From the NCBI GenBank assembly GCA_014361455.1, contig JACIVP010000001.1, positions 62,001-126,000 of the forward strand: a stretch of 64,000 bases of DNA, written 5' to 3'. The notes beneath the pieces are model-generated. The model saw nothing but the letters and a program-made list of their open reading frames with translations, did no database searches and had not been told where the DNA came from. This DNA comes from Candidatus Methanosuratincola sp. (GTDB taxonomy: Archaea > Thermoproteota > Methanomethylicia > Methanomethylicales > Methanomethylicaceae). How positions within the stretch are numbered: position 1 is the stretch's first letter; each line of letters starts with the position of its first letter. This document shows, piece after piece, positions 1 through 8,393 of this stretch. The position numbers were made by a program, and so were the translations under genes.

Positions 1-1227
1 CAGTAGCCCCTCCGCGGTTGCCATCATCACTGCGTCCCCGCCTATCCTCATGATCCCATCCCTCGTGCACTTGAGATACTCTCTCGATCTGAGGAAGTCC
101 CTGACCGAGAGTGGTGAGGCTCTCCTTGCCCAGCCCATCGTCGGGAGGACGTGGTTAGTCCCTGCCGTGTAGTCGCCGAGCGGGACCGGCGTGTACTCGC
201 CGATGAAAACAGCCCCTGCGTTCCTGACTAACCGAAAGATCTCCTCAGCCCCACTGCCTACAAGTTCCAGGTGCTCTGGGGCGACGTCGTTTATTACCTT
301 GGCACCCTCCTCGCGATCCCCCACGACTACTGCGACCGCCTGGGCGATGCTCTTCTCAAGGATCTCCCTTCTCGGCGACCATGCAGCCATCTTCTCAACC
401 GCCCTAGAAACCTCATTTGCGAGAGCCCCGTCCGTGGTCACTAGGAATGCCTTGGACATGGGGTCGTGTTCACACTGTGCCAAGATGTCGTAGGCAAGCC
501 ATTCCGGTATTTCGAACCCCTCTGTATAGATCAGGAGCTCGCTCGGGCCGGCGGGCATGTCCACGGCAACATCCCAGGAGACGAGCATCTTCGCAACGGT
601 GACGTAGATGTTGCCAGGGCCGAATATCTTCTCGACCCTCTTTATTTTCCCCGTGCCGTATGCCATCGCCGCTATCGCCTGCGCGCCACCGACCCTGTAG
701 ACTTCATCCACCTCTGCCAGGTAAGCTGCGGCCAAAATCGCCTCAGGCACCTCACCCCCCCTCCTGGGAGGGGTAAATATTGCGCACCGGTCCACGCCCG
801 CAACCTTCGCTGGGATCGCGGTCATAAGCACCGTCGACGGGTATGCCGCCGTGCCGCCTGGGACGTAGAGCCCTACGCACTGGATCGGATCAAACTTTAT
901 CCCGGCTGATACGCCCGGGGCTATTGTGGTGGCGAACTCCAGCGGCTTCTGGAGCTCTTGGAACTTGTGGATCCTCTCTGCCGAGTTCCTCAGCGCGTTC
1001 TTCAACCCATCCGGGATCGATTTGTAGGCCCTCCTCAGATCCGACCACTCGACCCTCATCCCGTCGGGATCCAGCTTCACCTTATCAAACCTCTCTGTAT
1101 AATCAACAATCGCAGCGTCCCCCTGCTCCCTCACCCTGCTTATTATCGATGAGACATTGTCAACGATCTCCTTCGGCACCTTGGGGGGCTGCACTGGCGC
1201 GGAGTTGTACTCGCTGTACCTGATCAC
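1..1227 (-). CDS. hisD: Histidinol dehydrogenase, 3' end off window
   Basis: Catalyses the last two steps of histidine synthesis, the NAD-dependent oxidation of L-histidinol to L-histidine. The 409 visible codons carry the family signatures: GPGNIYVT, the AQCEHDP segment with Gln and His zinc ligands, the catalytic APEHLEL pair, and GDYTAGTNHVLPT. The family is about 430 residues, so only some 20 C-terminal residues are missing, including the last expected zinc-ligand His. I chose the GTG at 1227; an in-frame TTG at 1233 that overlaps the hisG stop is an alternative. It directly follows hisG on the same strand and is probably translationally coupled to it. Confidence 0.95.
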   Translation of the reverse strand, partial: MIRYSEYNSAPVQPPKVPKEIVDNVSSIISRVREQGDAAIVDYTERFDKVKLDPDGMRVEWSDLRRAYKSIPDGLKNALRNSAERIHKFQELQKPLEFATTIAPGVSAGIKFDPIQCVGLYVPGGTAAYPSTVLMTAIPAKVAGVDRCAIFTPPRRGGEVPEAILAAAYLAEVDEVYRVGGAQAIAAMAYGTGKIKRVEKIFGPGNIYVTVAKMLVSWDVAVDMPAGPSELLIYTEGFEIPEWLAYDILAQCEHDPMSKAFLVTTDGALANEVSRAVEKMAAWSPRREILEKSIAQAVAVVVGDREEGAKVINDVAPEHLELVGSGAEEIFRLVRNAGAVFIGEYTPVPLGDYTAGTNHVLPTMGWARRASPLSVRDFLRSREYLKCTRDGIMRIGGDAVMMATAEGLL

Positions 1228-1229
1228 TC

Positions 1230-1880
1230 TCAAGGACTCACCCTCAGCCTGTTAGTTATCTCTTCGACCTTATCATACTTTGTCTTGTACGATATCTTAT
1301 TGCAGATGAGTCTTGCCGAGGAGCTCATGACCTTCCCGATAGCAGAAAGCCTGTTCTTCTCAAGTGTCGCCCCTGTGCTCGAGATGTCAACGATCGCGGT
1401 TGCTAGCCCGAGCCTGGGGGCTATCTCCACAGCACCCCTGAGCGTTATCGTCTCAACCAAGACCCCAAGCTCGTCGAAATACGCCTTTGTGACGTTCGGG
1501 AATTCGGTGGCAACCTTGGACCCGTGCGGGATCTCCGACGGGCTTCTTATCCCGCTGTCCTTATCGACCGCGACGACGAGGTTGCAACAGCCGAACCCCA
1601 GATCGGCGAGCTCATAGACCTCAAGCCCGGTCTCAGCCACGATGTCTCTTCCGGTTATGCCCAGGTCTGCGATCCCGTAGTATACATACACTGGGATATC
1701 CGCGGCCCTGACCGAGAGCAGATCGATCCCTGGGTTGGAAGTCTTCGAGAGGTAGGACCTGTCATCGCCTGTCACACTTACCCCGGCAGACTTGAGTAGG
1801 TTCAGCGCCGGCTCCCTCATCCTGCCCTTGTTCGGGAGCGCGAGTATGATCCTCTCCTGGCGGTCAGGGTCAGGGCTCAT
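1230..1880 (-). CDS. hisG: ATP phosphoribosyltransferase, short form
   Basis: First committed step of histidine synthesis: ATP plus PRPP gives phosphoribosyl-ATP. The 216-residue product starts with the family pattern ILALPNKGRM and carries the DLGITGRDIV segment and a PRPP-loop-like SSTGATLEKNRL region. It lacks the C-terminal regulatory domain of long HisG, so it is the short form that needs HisZ as partner, and hisZ is the gene immediately upstream. The ATG at 1880 fits better than the in-frame ATG at 1919, which would add a basic tail and lie deep inside hisZ. Its start overlaps the hisZ end by 11 bases, so translational coupling is likely. Confidence 0.93.
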   Translation of the reverse strand: MSPDPDRQERIILALPNKGRMREPALNLLKSAGVSVTGDDRSYLSKTSNPGIDLLSVRAADIPVYVYYGIADLGITGRDIVAETGLEVYELADLGFGCCNLVVAVDKDSGIRSPSEIPHGSKVATEFPNVTKAYFDELGVLVETITLRGAVEIAPRLGLATAIVDISSTGATLEKNRLSAIGKVMSSSARLICNKISYKTKYDKVEEITNRLRVSP

Positions 1881-3022
1881 ACTCCTCACCACTCTCGATC
1901 TTGACTGCCTTTTCACCAACCAGTATGCCGCTCCGCTCTCCCTTGTAGGCGTCCAAGGTGCAGCACTTCCCCGACCCCCTCAGGCGCCGGGCTAGCTCGA
2001 TCCCCTTGTCCCTGAATCCGTCTTGGTAGTACACCTTTAGCGTCTCGTTGCTGTTTCCCTGAGGTCCGCCTAGCGCCCTTACGCAGAGGTCTATGCTCAG
2101 GGCAAAGCCTGTTGCAGTCGTGTTGATACCAAAGTCCTTCATCATCGCGTCGTACCTGCCGCCACCGCCGATCGGGAGCCCTATCCCCCACGTGAAGATC
2201 TCGAAGACCAGATCGTTGTAGTATGCCATCTCCCTGATCGTGCTCAGGTCGACAAAGACACTCGAGGCACACCCGTAAGCATCGAGTGCACGGTAGAGAT
2301 CCCTGAAGTACTCGTACTCATCTTCTAGGCATCCTGCCTTATCTGCGATTGCTCTGATCATCTCAGCCTTCCCCCTCTTGGTCATCAGCAGGGTGAAGGT
2401 CTCGATGGCGTTCCTGTCGCCGGTCACCTTCCTTAGGTCATCGATCGACTTTGAGCCTATCGCACCCGTCAGCCTCTTGTAGTCATTTATCTTGAACCTG
2501 TCCATCAGCTTTCTGATCACGCTCATGCTGCCAAGGTCGACACTTGCCCTGATTCCCACCGAATTGAGCATCTCGAGGGACAGTGCCACAGCCTCAGCGT
2601 CGGCGCTTACCCGATCCCCGCCTACCCGCTCCGCGCCCGCCTGCCAGTACTCCCTCAGGGAGAGGTTCCTGGACTCAAGATACCTGATGCAGTTGGTTAT
2701 GTAGCAGAGCCTGCCCTCGTCCTTCGCCTTTGATGCCAGCATCCTGGCGATCTGGGTCGTCACCTCCCCCCTAAGTGAGAGTAGCTTCCCGTCATAGTCC
2801 TGTACCTTGAATACGGAGTCCGTAAACCCCTCGCCCGCGCCACCGCGTATGATGTCGAAGTAATCAAGCGTGGAGGTTCGGACTTCCTTGTAACCCCACT
2901 TCTTGAGGACTTCCCGGAACCTGCCTTCGACTAAAAGATAAAGTTTAACTTCTTCAGGTCCTAGGTCCCTGAAGCCCCTGGGCGTCTGGAGCCTTGTGAA
3001 CTAAATTCCTCCTTTCCATCAT
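1870..3022 (-). CDS. hisZ: ATP phosphoribosyltransferase regulatory subunit HisZ, apparent frameshift at the 5' end
   Basis: HisRS-like paralogue that completes short-form HisG. It shows class II synthetase-type motifs, TPRGFRD near the N-terminus, LRGEVTTQIARM and GGGGRYDAMMKDFG. The catalytic LDYYTG block of true HisRS is replaced by AYYNDLVF, and the ~375-residue length suits HisZ rather than a ~420-residue HisRS. The open frame begins at 3000, right after a TAG, and has no ATG, GTG or TTG until 2763, which lies after the conserved N-terminal motif. ATG codons at 3019 and 3022 sit in another frame. A single-base deletion near 2998-3003 would join MERRN directly to FTRLQTPRGFRD. Either the read has an error or the gene is damaged. 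Confidence 0.85.
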
Positions 3023-3075
3023 GCTCCCCTGAAGTCTGAAGGCTCTTTCGTTATTTAACTCTGTCGGCGGGAAAC

Positions 3076-3095
3076 CCTTGCCCTCCATGGTAAGG
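3076..3095. repeat. IS605-type right-end-like hairpin (orphan)
   Basis: A 7-bp stem (CCTTGCC/GGTAAGG, one G-T pair) around a 6-base loop, preceded by GGGAAA and followed by TAGCTCAT. The layout and partly the sequence match the hairpin at 47000-47019. No transposase gene is next to it, so it would be a solo scar. Confidence 0.45.
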
Positions 3096-3829
3096 TAGCT
3101 CATGCTTTCCCCACTCCGTTCTTTTTCGGGTACTTCAGGTTCCTGCTTGTCTGCCAGGCTCGATCCTATTGAGGGTTGCAGAGGCATGCATCAGGCTTAC
3201 CGTCAGTTATGGGTTGCCAGCTGCATATAGGCACGTTGGGGTGAACTCTCCCTGCGTCCAAAAGATGAGTGGCTGAAGAAAAAAGATATGGCGTTTTGCT
3301 TCTTTCTCTTCATTATCCCCAGCCTGAACGAAGGGTAAGGACTCCCCGCTGGCAAAGTTTAAAATGTTCATCGGGAGTAGGTTTGGGTGCGTTCATGCGG
3401 TCTGGAGCCAGAATCCTCGCTGAGCCTGCTGCAGACACATGCATGGCGACTTGCGGCATGGCACTCGGGCTTCGGTCACTATGAGCTCTGGTCGGGTAGC
3501 CCAGCAAGAGCGGTCATTGTGCAGACTTGGGAAGGTCGGCATAGCAATGCTGCTGAGCCCAACCCGCGCATTTTCAGTAACATGGTTGGGTTGGTATCCA
3601 TCGGGATTGGGGCTTTTGCCGATCCCTGCGGATGCTCGATGACCATCTCTGAGACGTCCAAGATGCATTTTCAAAGTGCCCCTTTGCCCGCCTGGGCATT
3701 TCTGAGGCGTTTTATGACGCGGTCAAAAATTTCCAGCAGGTGCCGCTTGCAGTTTATTTACCGAAATGAAAGTGTGACATGTGCATTCGCGCATTTATCA
3801 ATTTTTTTAAATATTTCACTCTATAAAAC

Positions 3830-3838
3830 CTTATAAAC
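3830..3838 (+). promoter_or_regulatory. TATA-like box upstream of nrdD
   Basis: CTTATAAAC lies about 65 bases before the GTG start, in a local AT-rich patch. Transcription would start near 3860 and leave a ~40-base leader with a GGGGGG tract just before the start codon. A second TATAAAA at 3822-3828 is possible. Confidence 0.45.
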
Positions 3839-3902
3839 CCTGATCCGATAGGAATAAAATAGCAGGAAATAATAGAATGAGATTCATATCGGGGGGCTGG
3901 TT

Positions 3903-6900
3903 GTGACAGAATTAATTATGAACGGGAAGCTCCCTCCGCCTGTGAGGCGGAGTGACGGAGTGATAGTGCCATTCAATAAGGAGTTGATAGTAAGGAGCCT
4001 GCTCAGGGAAACCAGGCTCGTCGAGGAGCTTTACAACGAGCGCCCACTCACGGAGGAGGAGGCTAGAACAATAGCTGAAGAGGTGCAGGATGAGATACTC
4101 GGGATGCGCCTCAAGATGCTCAGCGGTCCCCTGATACGGGAGATAGTCAACGTGAAGCTCCTCGAGCATGGCTTCACGCAGCACAGGAACGTCTACACCA
4201 GGGTTGGGATGCCGCTGTATGAGGTTTACAAGATAGACAACTCGGACGGGTACGAGTCCAGGGAGAACGCCAACCTCCAGCCCAATCCAGAGACATTCCA
4301 CAAGAAGAAGGCGGACTTCCTGAGCAAGGAGTCCTACCTGCTCATGATCCCGTCGCACATAGCCGATGCGCATTTGCGGGGAGATATCCACATCCACGAC
4401 CTTGAGTACTGGGGCACGCGGCCGTTCTGCATCGACGGCAGCACACTTATCCCTGCCGTCTGGGGCGATCGGCACCAGATGATCCGACCGGATGAGATGG
4501 ACTTTTCGGATGACGCTTATCTCCCCAGGGATCTCAAAGTCCTCACCCCAAAAGGATATAGGAGTGTCCTGAAAGTGACACGGCGCCGGATCGGCGCGGA
4601 CCAGCTCTTAAAGATCCAGACCAGCTCCGGAAAAAGCATAAAAGTGACTGGAGAGCATCGTATCCCCATTCAGGGCGACGACGGCGTAAAGATCGTCCGT
4701 GCGGACAGCATCAGTGAAGGGGATGTGCTCATGCCCTTGGGAGAAGATCCCAGTCTGCGCGGAAAACCGATTCATTCCTTGAATCTTCTCCAGGAACTGA
4801 TAACGCGGGTGCCTGTGGAACTGCTCGAAAAGGTCTATGTAAGGGGTGCAGGTAAAATCTTTGCACGCCTGCATGCTGAGGGCAGAAGCTATGCCGCAAT
4901 CTCCCGGGAACTCGGAGTTGCGCACCACAAGCACTGGTATGCCCGAGGAATCATGCCGATCCGTATATTCCACGACCTTTGCAGGCGATTCGATATCAGC
5001 GATCTCCAGGGCGTACGCCTTGGTGTGGCTGGGAGCGAAGAAGACCTCCCGATAGATCTTCCATTGACGGAGCCGCTTATGCGGCTCCTCGGCTACTTTG
5101 TTTCCGAAGGAAACTACAGCGTTGACCAAGAAAGAGGCTACAATCTCGCCATCACCGAGAACCACCAGTCCGGCGTGGTGATTGCCGATGCACATTCGGC
5201 ATTGAACTGTTATGCCACCCGTTCCGGTGGCGGCTGGGTCAAAAACGGAATGCGCTGGGTCCCGGCAACCAGCAACCGGGCGATGCAGGTCCATTTCGGA
5301 GGAAAACTCGCCTGGCTCCTCTTCCGATACGTCTTTGGGATCACTGAAAACTCAGGAGACAGACATCTTCCTTGGATTGTATGGCACCTTGACGACGACC
5401 TTCTGAGAGAGTTCCTCTCCGCGCTTTTCACCGGTGGCGGCTCGGTCTATTGCCAGCCAGACAAGTCGGATTGCGTCGTGGACTATGCCACGTCCTCCGA
5501 GAGTCTCCGCCAGGAACTGTCGATCCTGCTCACTTCACTCGGAATGAGTCCATATATTCAGGAGCTGCATTCCGGGGAAGATCTGACCGTCCTCTATCAC
5601 ATCCGGCTGAGTGGGGCGGCCAACATAAGGGCGTTCTCCCGCTATGTGCATTTCAATGACGGGCGCCAGGTTCACATCGGCTCATTCCTCTCCAGTGTGC
5701 AGGAGATCCGGAACGATCCATCCCCTGAGAGGGTGACCAATATTTCCGTTGTCGGATCCGCCGATCCTTATGTCTACGACATTTTCCTGGATGGAGACGG
5801 TTCAGAGGAGAGTCATGCTTTTTATGCATCTGACGGGATCCTCATCCACAACTGCCAGGACTGGGACCTGAGGTACTTCTTCCACTATGGCCTGATGCCG
5901 GACGGTACAGGAACACACACCTCTGTCGCCGGGCCAGCAAAACACGCGGAGGTCGCAATCCTCCATGCTGCCAAGGTGCTCGGCGCGGCACAGACGAACT
6001 TCGCCGGTGGCCAGGGGTTCTTCAACTTTACTGTCTTCATGGCCCCGTACCTGAAGGGCTTTGACTCGAAGAAGCTCCACCAGACGGCGCAGATGTTCCT
6101 TTACGAGATGACCCAGCTCTACGTGGCGCGCGGGGGGCAGCCTGTCTTCTCGTCGATACAGATCGAGTCAGGTGTCCCCAAGGTCTGGCAGGACGCCCCA
6201 GTCGTTTCGCATGGCAAGAAGTGGTCCGACCTAAGGTACGGTGACCTTGAGGACACGGTCCACGCATTCGCCGTGGCGCTCCTAGAAGAGTACCTAAAGG
6301 GCGATGCGATGGGCAAGATGTTCAATTTCCCGAAGCCCGAGGTTGTCCAGAGGGTACGGTACTGGAACGACAAGGAGTTCGAGGACGTTATGCTTAAGGC
6401 AGCCGAGCTCTCCGCGAAGTTTGGGTCCACCTACTACGACAACATGATCCCAGCCTACAGGGGAGGGGAGGATGGCGTCTCGTGCTTCCAGTGCTGCGCC
6501 TATTCCTTCTCGGAGGACGGCAAGTCCGAGAACTTCCAGAAGAAGGTAATGTTCGAAGATGGAGCACACTTCTCCATGGGAGGGATGCAGGTGATCACCG
6601 TAAACCTCCCGAGGGTCGCCTACAAGTCTGGCAGGGACGATACGAAGCTCATAGAGGTCCTGAAATCCACCATGGACGTGGCAAAGGATGCCCTCATGCT
6701 CAAGAAGGAGACGATAAAGAGACAGTTTGAGAGGGGGCTAATCCCCTTCGCCTCCCAGCGCCCTCGCGGCGCGCCTCCGGCGGTCGACATAGACAACCTC
6801 TCACTCACGATCGGGTTCGTCGGGATGAACGAGCTGGTGGAGCACATGACTGAGTACGAGATCCACGAGGATCCGTCAGCTCAGAAGCTTGCCCTGAAGG

Positions 6901-7499
6901 TCTTGATCGAGATGGACAAGATAAGGAAGTCCTATAGCGAGGAGACCGGAGAGAAGTTTTCCATCGCGAGGACGCCTGCCGAGTCCGCAGCCCAACGCTT
7001 CGCGGTTGCGGATCTGATACACTACCCCAAGTTCGCAAGGGAGCTCGTCAAGGGCGACCTCGAGAATGCCATCTCGATGCTGAACGAAACGAAGGACATC
7101 CCAGTCTATTACTCCAACGGGGCTCATGTGAACGTATCTGCGCAGATCCCCTTGGACCAGCGCCTCCAGATCGAGCAGAGGTTCTTCCCGATACTCAAGG
7201 GAGGAGACATCTTCCATGTCTGGCTAGGCGAGGCGAACCCAGACCCCGAGGCACTGATGAAGCTCAACATGAGGCTCGCGAGGGAGTCGTGGGTCGGGTA
7301 CTGGTCCCACACCAAGGACATAACGGTATGCCGGGACTGCGGCTACGTCGGCGGTGGGCTGAATTCGAGTTGCCCGACCTGCGGGAGCGTCTCGGTGAAG
7401 AACTACTCCAGGATCACTGGGTACTACCAAGACGTGAGCTCCTGGAATGCTGCCAAAAGGCAGGAGCTCAAGGAAAGGTACAGGGTCAGGCTCTCATGA
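3903..7499 (+). CDS. nrdD: Anaerobic (class III) ribonucleoside-triphosphate reductase with intein
   Basis: Glycyl-radical enzyme that reduces ribonucleotides to deoxyribonucleotides without oxygen. The host protein is about 723 residues after removal of the intein at residues 176-650. An N-terminal ATP-cone covers about residues 13-105. The catalytic barrel includes the GTRPF-CQDWDLRYFFHYG site that the intein interrupts. Near the C-terminus are two CxxC pairs (CRDCG, CPTCG) for zinc, then RITGY, the glycyl-radical site near residue 1170. The start is GTG at 3903 after a G-rich tract. The stop overlaps the start of nrdG, so enzyme and activase are co-expressed. Extein arginines are mainly AGG, as in neighbouring genes. 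Confidence 0.96.
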   Translation: MTELIMNGKLPPPVRRSDGVIVPFNKELIVRSLLRETRLVEELYNERPLTEEEARTIAEEVQDEILGMRLKMLSGPLIREIVNVKLLEHGFTQHRNVYTRVGMPLYEVYKIDNSDGYESRENANLQPNPETFHKKKADFLSKESYLLMIPSHIADAHLRGDIHIHDLEYWGTRPFCIDGSTLIPAVWGDRHQMIRPDEMDFSDDAYLPRDLKVLTPKGYRSVLKVTRRRIGADQLLKIQTSSGKSIKVTGEHRIPIQGDDGVKIVRADSISEGDVLMPLGEDPSLRGKPIHSLNLLQELITRVPVELLEKVYVRGAGKIFARLHAEGRSYAAISRELGVAHHKHWYARGIMPIRIFHDLCRRFDISDLQGVRLGVAGSEEDLPIDLPLTEPLMRLLGYFVSEGNYSVDQERGYNLAITENHQSGVVIADAHSALNCYATRSGGGWVKNGMRWVPATSNRAMQVHFGGKLAWLLFRYVFGITENSGDRHLPWIVWHLDDDLLREFLSALFTGGGSVYCQPDKSDCVVDYATSSESLRQELSILLTSLGMSPYIQELHSGEDLTVLYHIRLSGAANIRAFSRYVHFNDGRQVHIGSFLSSVQEIRNDPSPERVTNISVVGSADPYVYDIFLDGDGSEESHAFYASDGILIHNCQDWDLRYFFHYGLMPDGTGTHTSVAGPAKHAEVAILHAAKVLGAAQTNFAGGQGFFNFTVFMAPYLKGFDSKKLHQTAQMFLYEMTQLYVARGGQPVFSSIQIESGVPKVWQDAPVVSHGKKWSDLRYGDLEDTVHAFAVALLEEYLKGDAMGKMFNFPKPEVVQRVRYWNDKEFEDVMLKAAELSAKFGSTYYDNMIPAYRGGEDGVSCFQCCAYSFSEDGKSENFQKKVMFEDGAHFSMGGMQVITVNLPRVAYKSGRDDTKLIEVLKSTMDVAKDALMLKKETIKRQFERGLIPFASQRPRGAPPAVDIDNLSLTIGFVGMNELVEHMTEYEIHEDPSAQKLALKVLIEMDKIRKSYSEETGEKFSIARTPAESAAQRFAVADLIHYPKFARELVKGDLENAISMLNETKDIPVYYSNGAHVNVSAQIPLDQRLQIEQRFFPILKGGDIFHVWLGEANPDPEALMKLNMRLARESWVGYWSHTKDITVCRDCGYVGGGLNSSCPTCGSVSVKNYSRITGYYQDVSSWNAAKRQELKERYRVRLS
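4428..5852 (+). other. Intein (475 aa) in NrdD with LAGLIDADG-type endonuclease domain
   Basis: In-frame protein-splicing element. The first residue is Cys176, following GTRPF. Block B is TGEHRIPI. The C-terminal block is YASDGILIHN and ends in His-Asn. The next extein residue is Cys651, as needed for class 1 splicing. Two LAGLIDADG-like helices are visible: LLGYFVSEG, which keeps an acidic residue, and LFTGGGSV, where Gly stands at the position usually occupied by Asp. The nuclease may therefore be inactive although splicing residues are intact. CGN arginine codons (CGG, CGC, CGT) are common inside the insert, unlike the AGG-rich extein, which suggests acquisition from another lineage. Confidence 0.93.
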
Positions 7500-8338
7500 G
7501 CAATGGCAGCAGCAACCGTGAGAACAGCCAAGGGGAGGGGGGGATGGAAGCGGTCTACGCCCCAGAGGTGGTGCCCCTTTCCCTATGCGACTACCCTGGG
7601 GAGCCTGCAATCGTGATCTTCTTCTCAGGTTGCAACTACAGGTGCGGTTATTGCCAAAACTGGAGGATAAGAGACCAGAAGCAGGCCAACCTAACCGATC
7701 TGGCCCGCCTAGAGAGGTTCCTCGAGGGCGGAAAGCTGGTCACTGCGTGCAAGGTGACGGGCGGTGAGCCGCTTCTCCAGCTTGGGGCCCTGACCAGGAT
7801 AGCTAAGAAAGCAAAGTCGCTGGGCTACAAGTTCGGGATCGACACGAACGGGGCATTCCCAGATAGACTCTCGGTGCTACTGCCGATGCTCGACCTGGTC
7901 TCGATCGATGTCAAGACTGCCCTCGACGACGTTGAGTACAGGAAGGTGACTGGTGTCGAGAACCCTGTCGTGAGCAGGGTGGTTGAATCGATAAAGATCT
8001 CGCTCGCCTCGAGGGCGTTCGTGGACCTTCGAATGGTCGTTATCCCAGGCATCAATGACAACCCTGAGGTGATCCGATCGATAAGCAGGGACCTAATTGG
8101 GATGGGCTATGTCGAGAAGGCATCGGCAGGCAGTGCCAGCTTCACATTGGTCGAGTTCGTCCCAGAGAACTCAAGCGGGGAGTACCGTGGGTTGCAGAAC
8201 CCATCCGTCGGCGATCTAGTTAGGCTTGCAAGGATGATGTCACTCCGGAATGTGCGGGTCTCGCATCGCGCACTCGGCTACTGCGTAAGTCTAGATCGAG
8301 TCCATCCTGATCATGGGCATGGGGACCCCTCTGACTGA
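7496..8338 (+). CDS. nrdG: Anaerobic ribonucleotide reductase activating protein (radical SAM)
   Basis: Radical-SAM activase expected to form the glycyl radical on NrdD using S-adenosylmethionine. The FSGCNYRCGYCQNW stretch carries the CxxxCxxC iron-sulfur motif, followed by a TGGEPLLQ segment and a partial barrel. The ATG at 7496 overlaps the nrdD stop (ATGA) and gives 280 residues. A second ATG at 7544, right after a G-rich tract, would give 264 residues and begins closer to the conserved region. Adjacency to nrdD supports this role over other pyruvate-formate-lyase-activase relatives. Confidence 0.9.
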   Translation: MSNGSSNRENSQGEGGMEAVYAPEVVPLSLCDYPGEPAIVIFFSGCNYRCGYCQNWRIRDQKQANLTDLARLERFLEGGKLVTACKVTGGEPLLQLGALTRIAKKAKSLGYKFGIDTNGAFPDRLSVLLPMLDLVSIDVKTALDDVEYRKVTGVENPVVSRVVESIKISLASRAFVDLRMVVIPGINDNPEVIRSISRDLIGMGYVEKASAGSASFTLVEFVPENSSGEYRGLQNPSVGDLVRLARMMSLRNVRVSHRALGYCVSLDRVHPDHGHGDPSD

Positions 8339-8342
8339 TTTG

Positions 8343-8383
8343 TTTAATTTTAATTAAAAATATAAAAATAAATTAAAATTAAA
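8343..8383. terminator. AT-rich bidirectional terminator
   Basis: A perfect 13-bp inverted repeat, TTTAATTTTAATT at 8343-8355 and its complement at 8371-8383, lies between the convergent ends of nrdG and the beta-propeller gene. The U-rich transcripts on both strands suit archaeal termination. Confidence 0.6.
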
Positions 8384-8393
8384 AATGGGTGCC

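Larger units (their letters stand above)
3023..3902. other. Intergenic stretch between hisZ and nrdD
   Basis: About 880 bases with no convincing gene. The open frames here have no recognisable domains and no ribosome binding site. 3070-3100 holds a hairpin like the transposon right ends described below. 3300-3720 is GC-rich and looks neither coding nor like tRNA, SRP RNA or RNase P RNA; I searched by eye for their conserved cores and did not find them. The last ~130 bases turn AT-rich and hold the nrdD promoter. Confidence 0.5.

Noticed and set aside
3387-3836. Open frame of 149 codons before nrdD
   Set aside because: Composition changes along its length, it has no domain or ribosome binding site, and it runs into the nrdD promoter region. 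Overlapping frames on the other strand are just as long.
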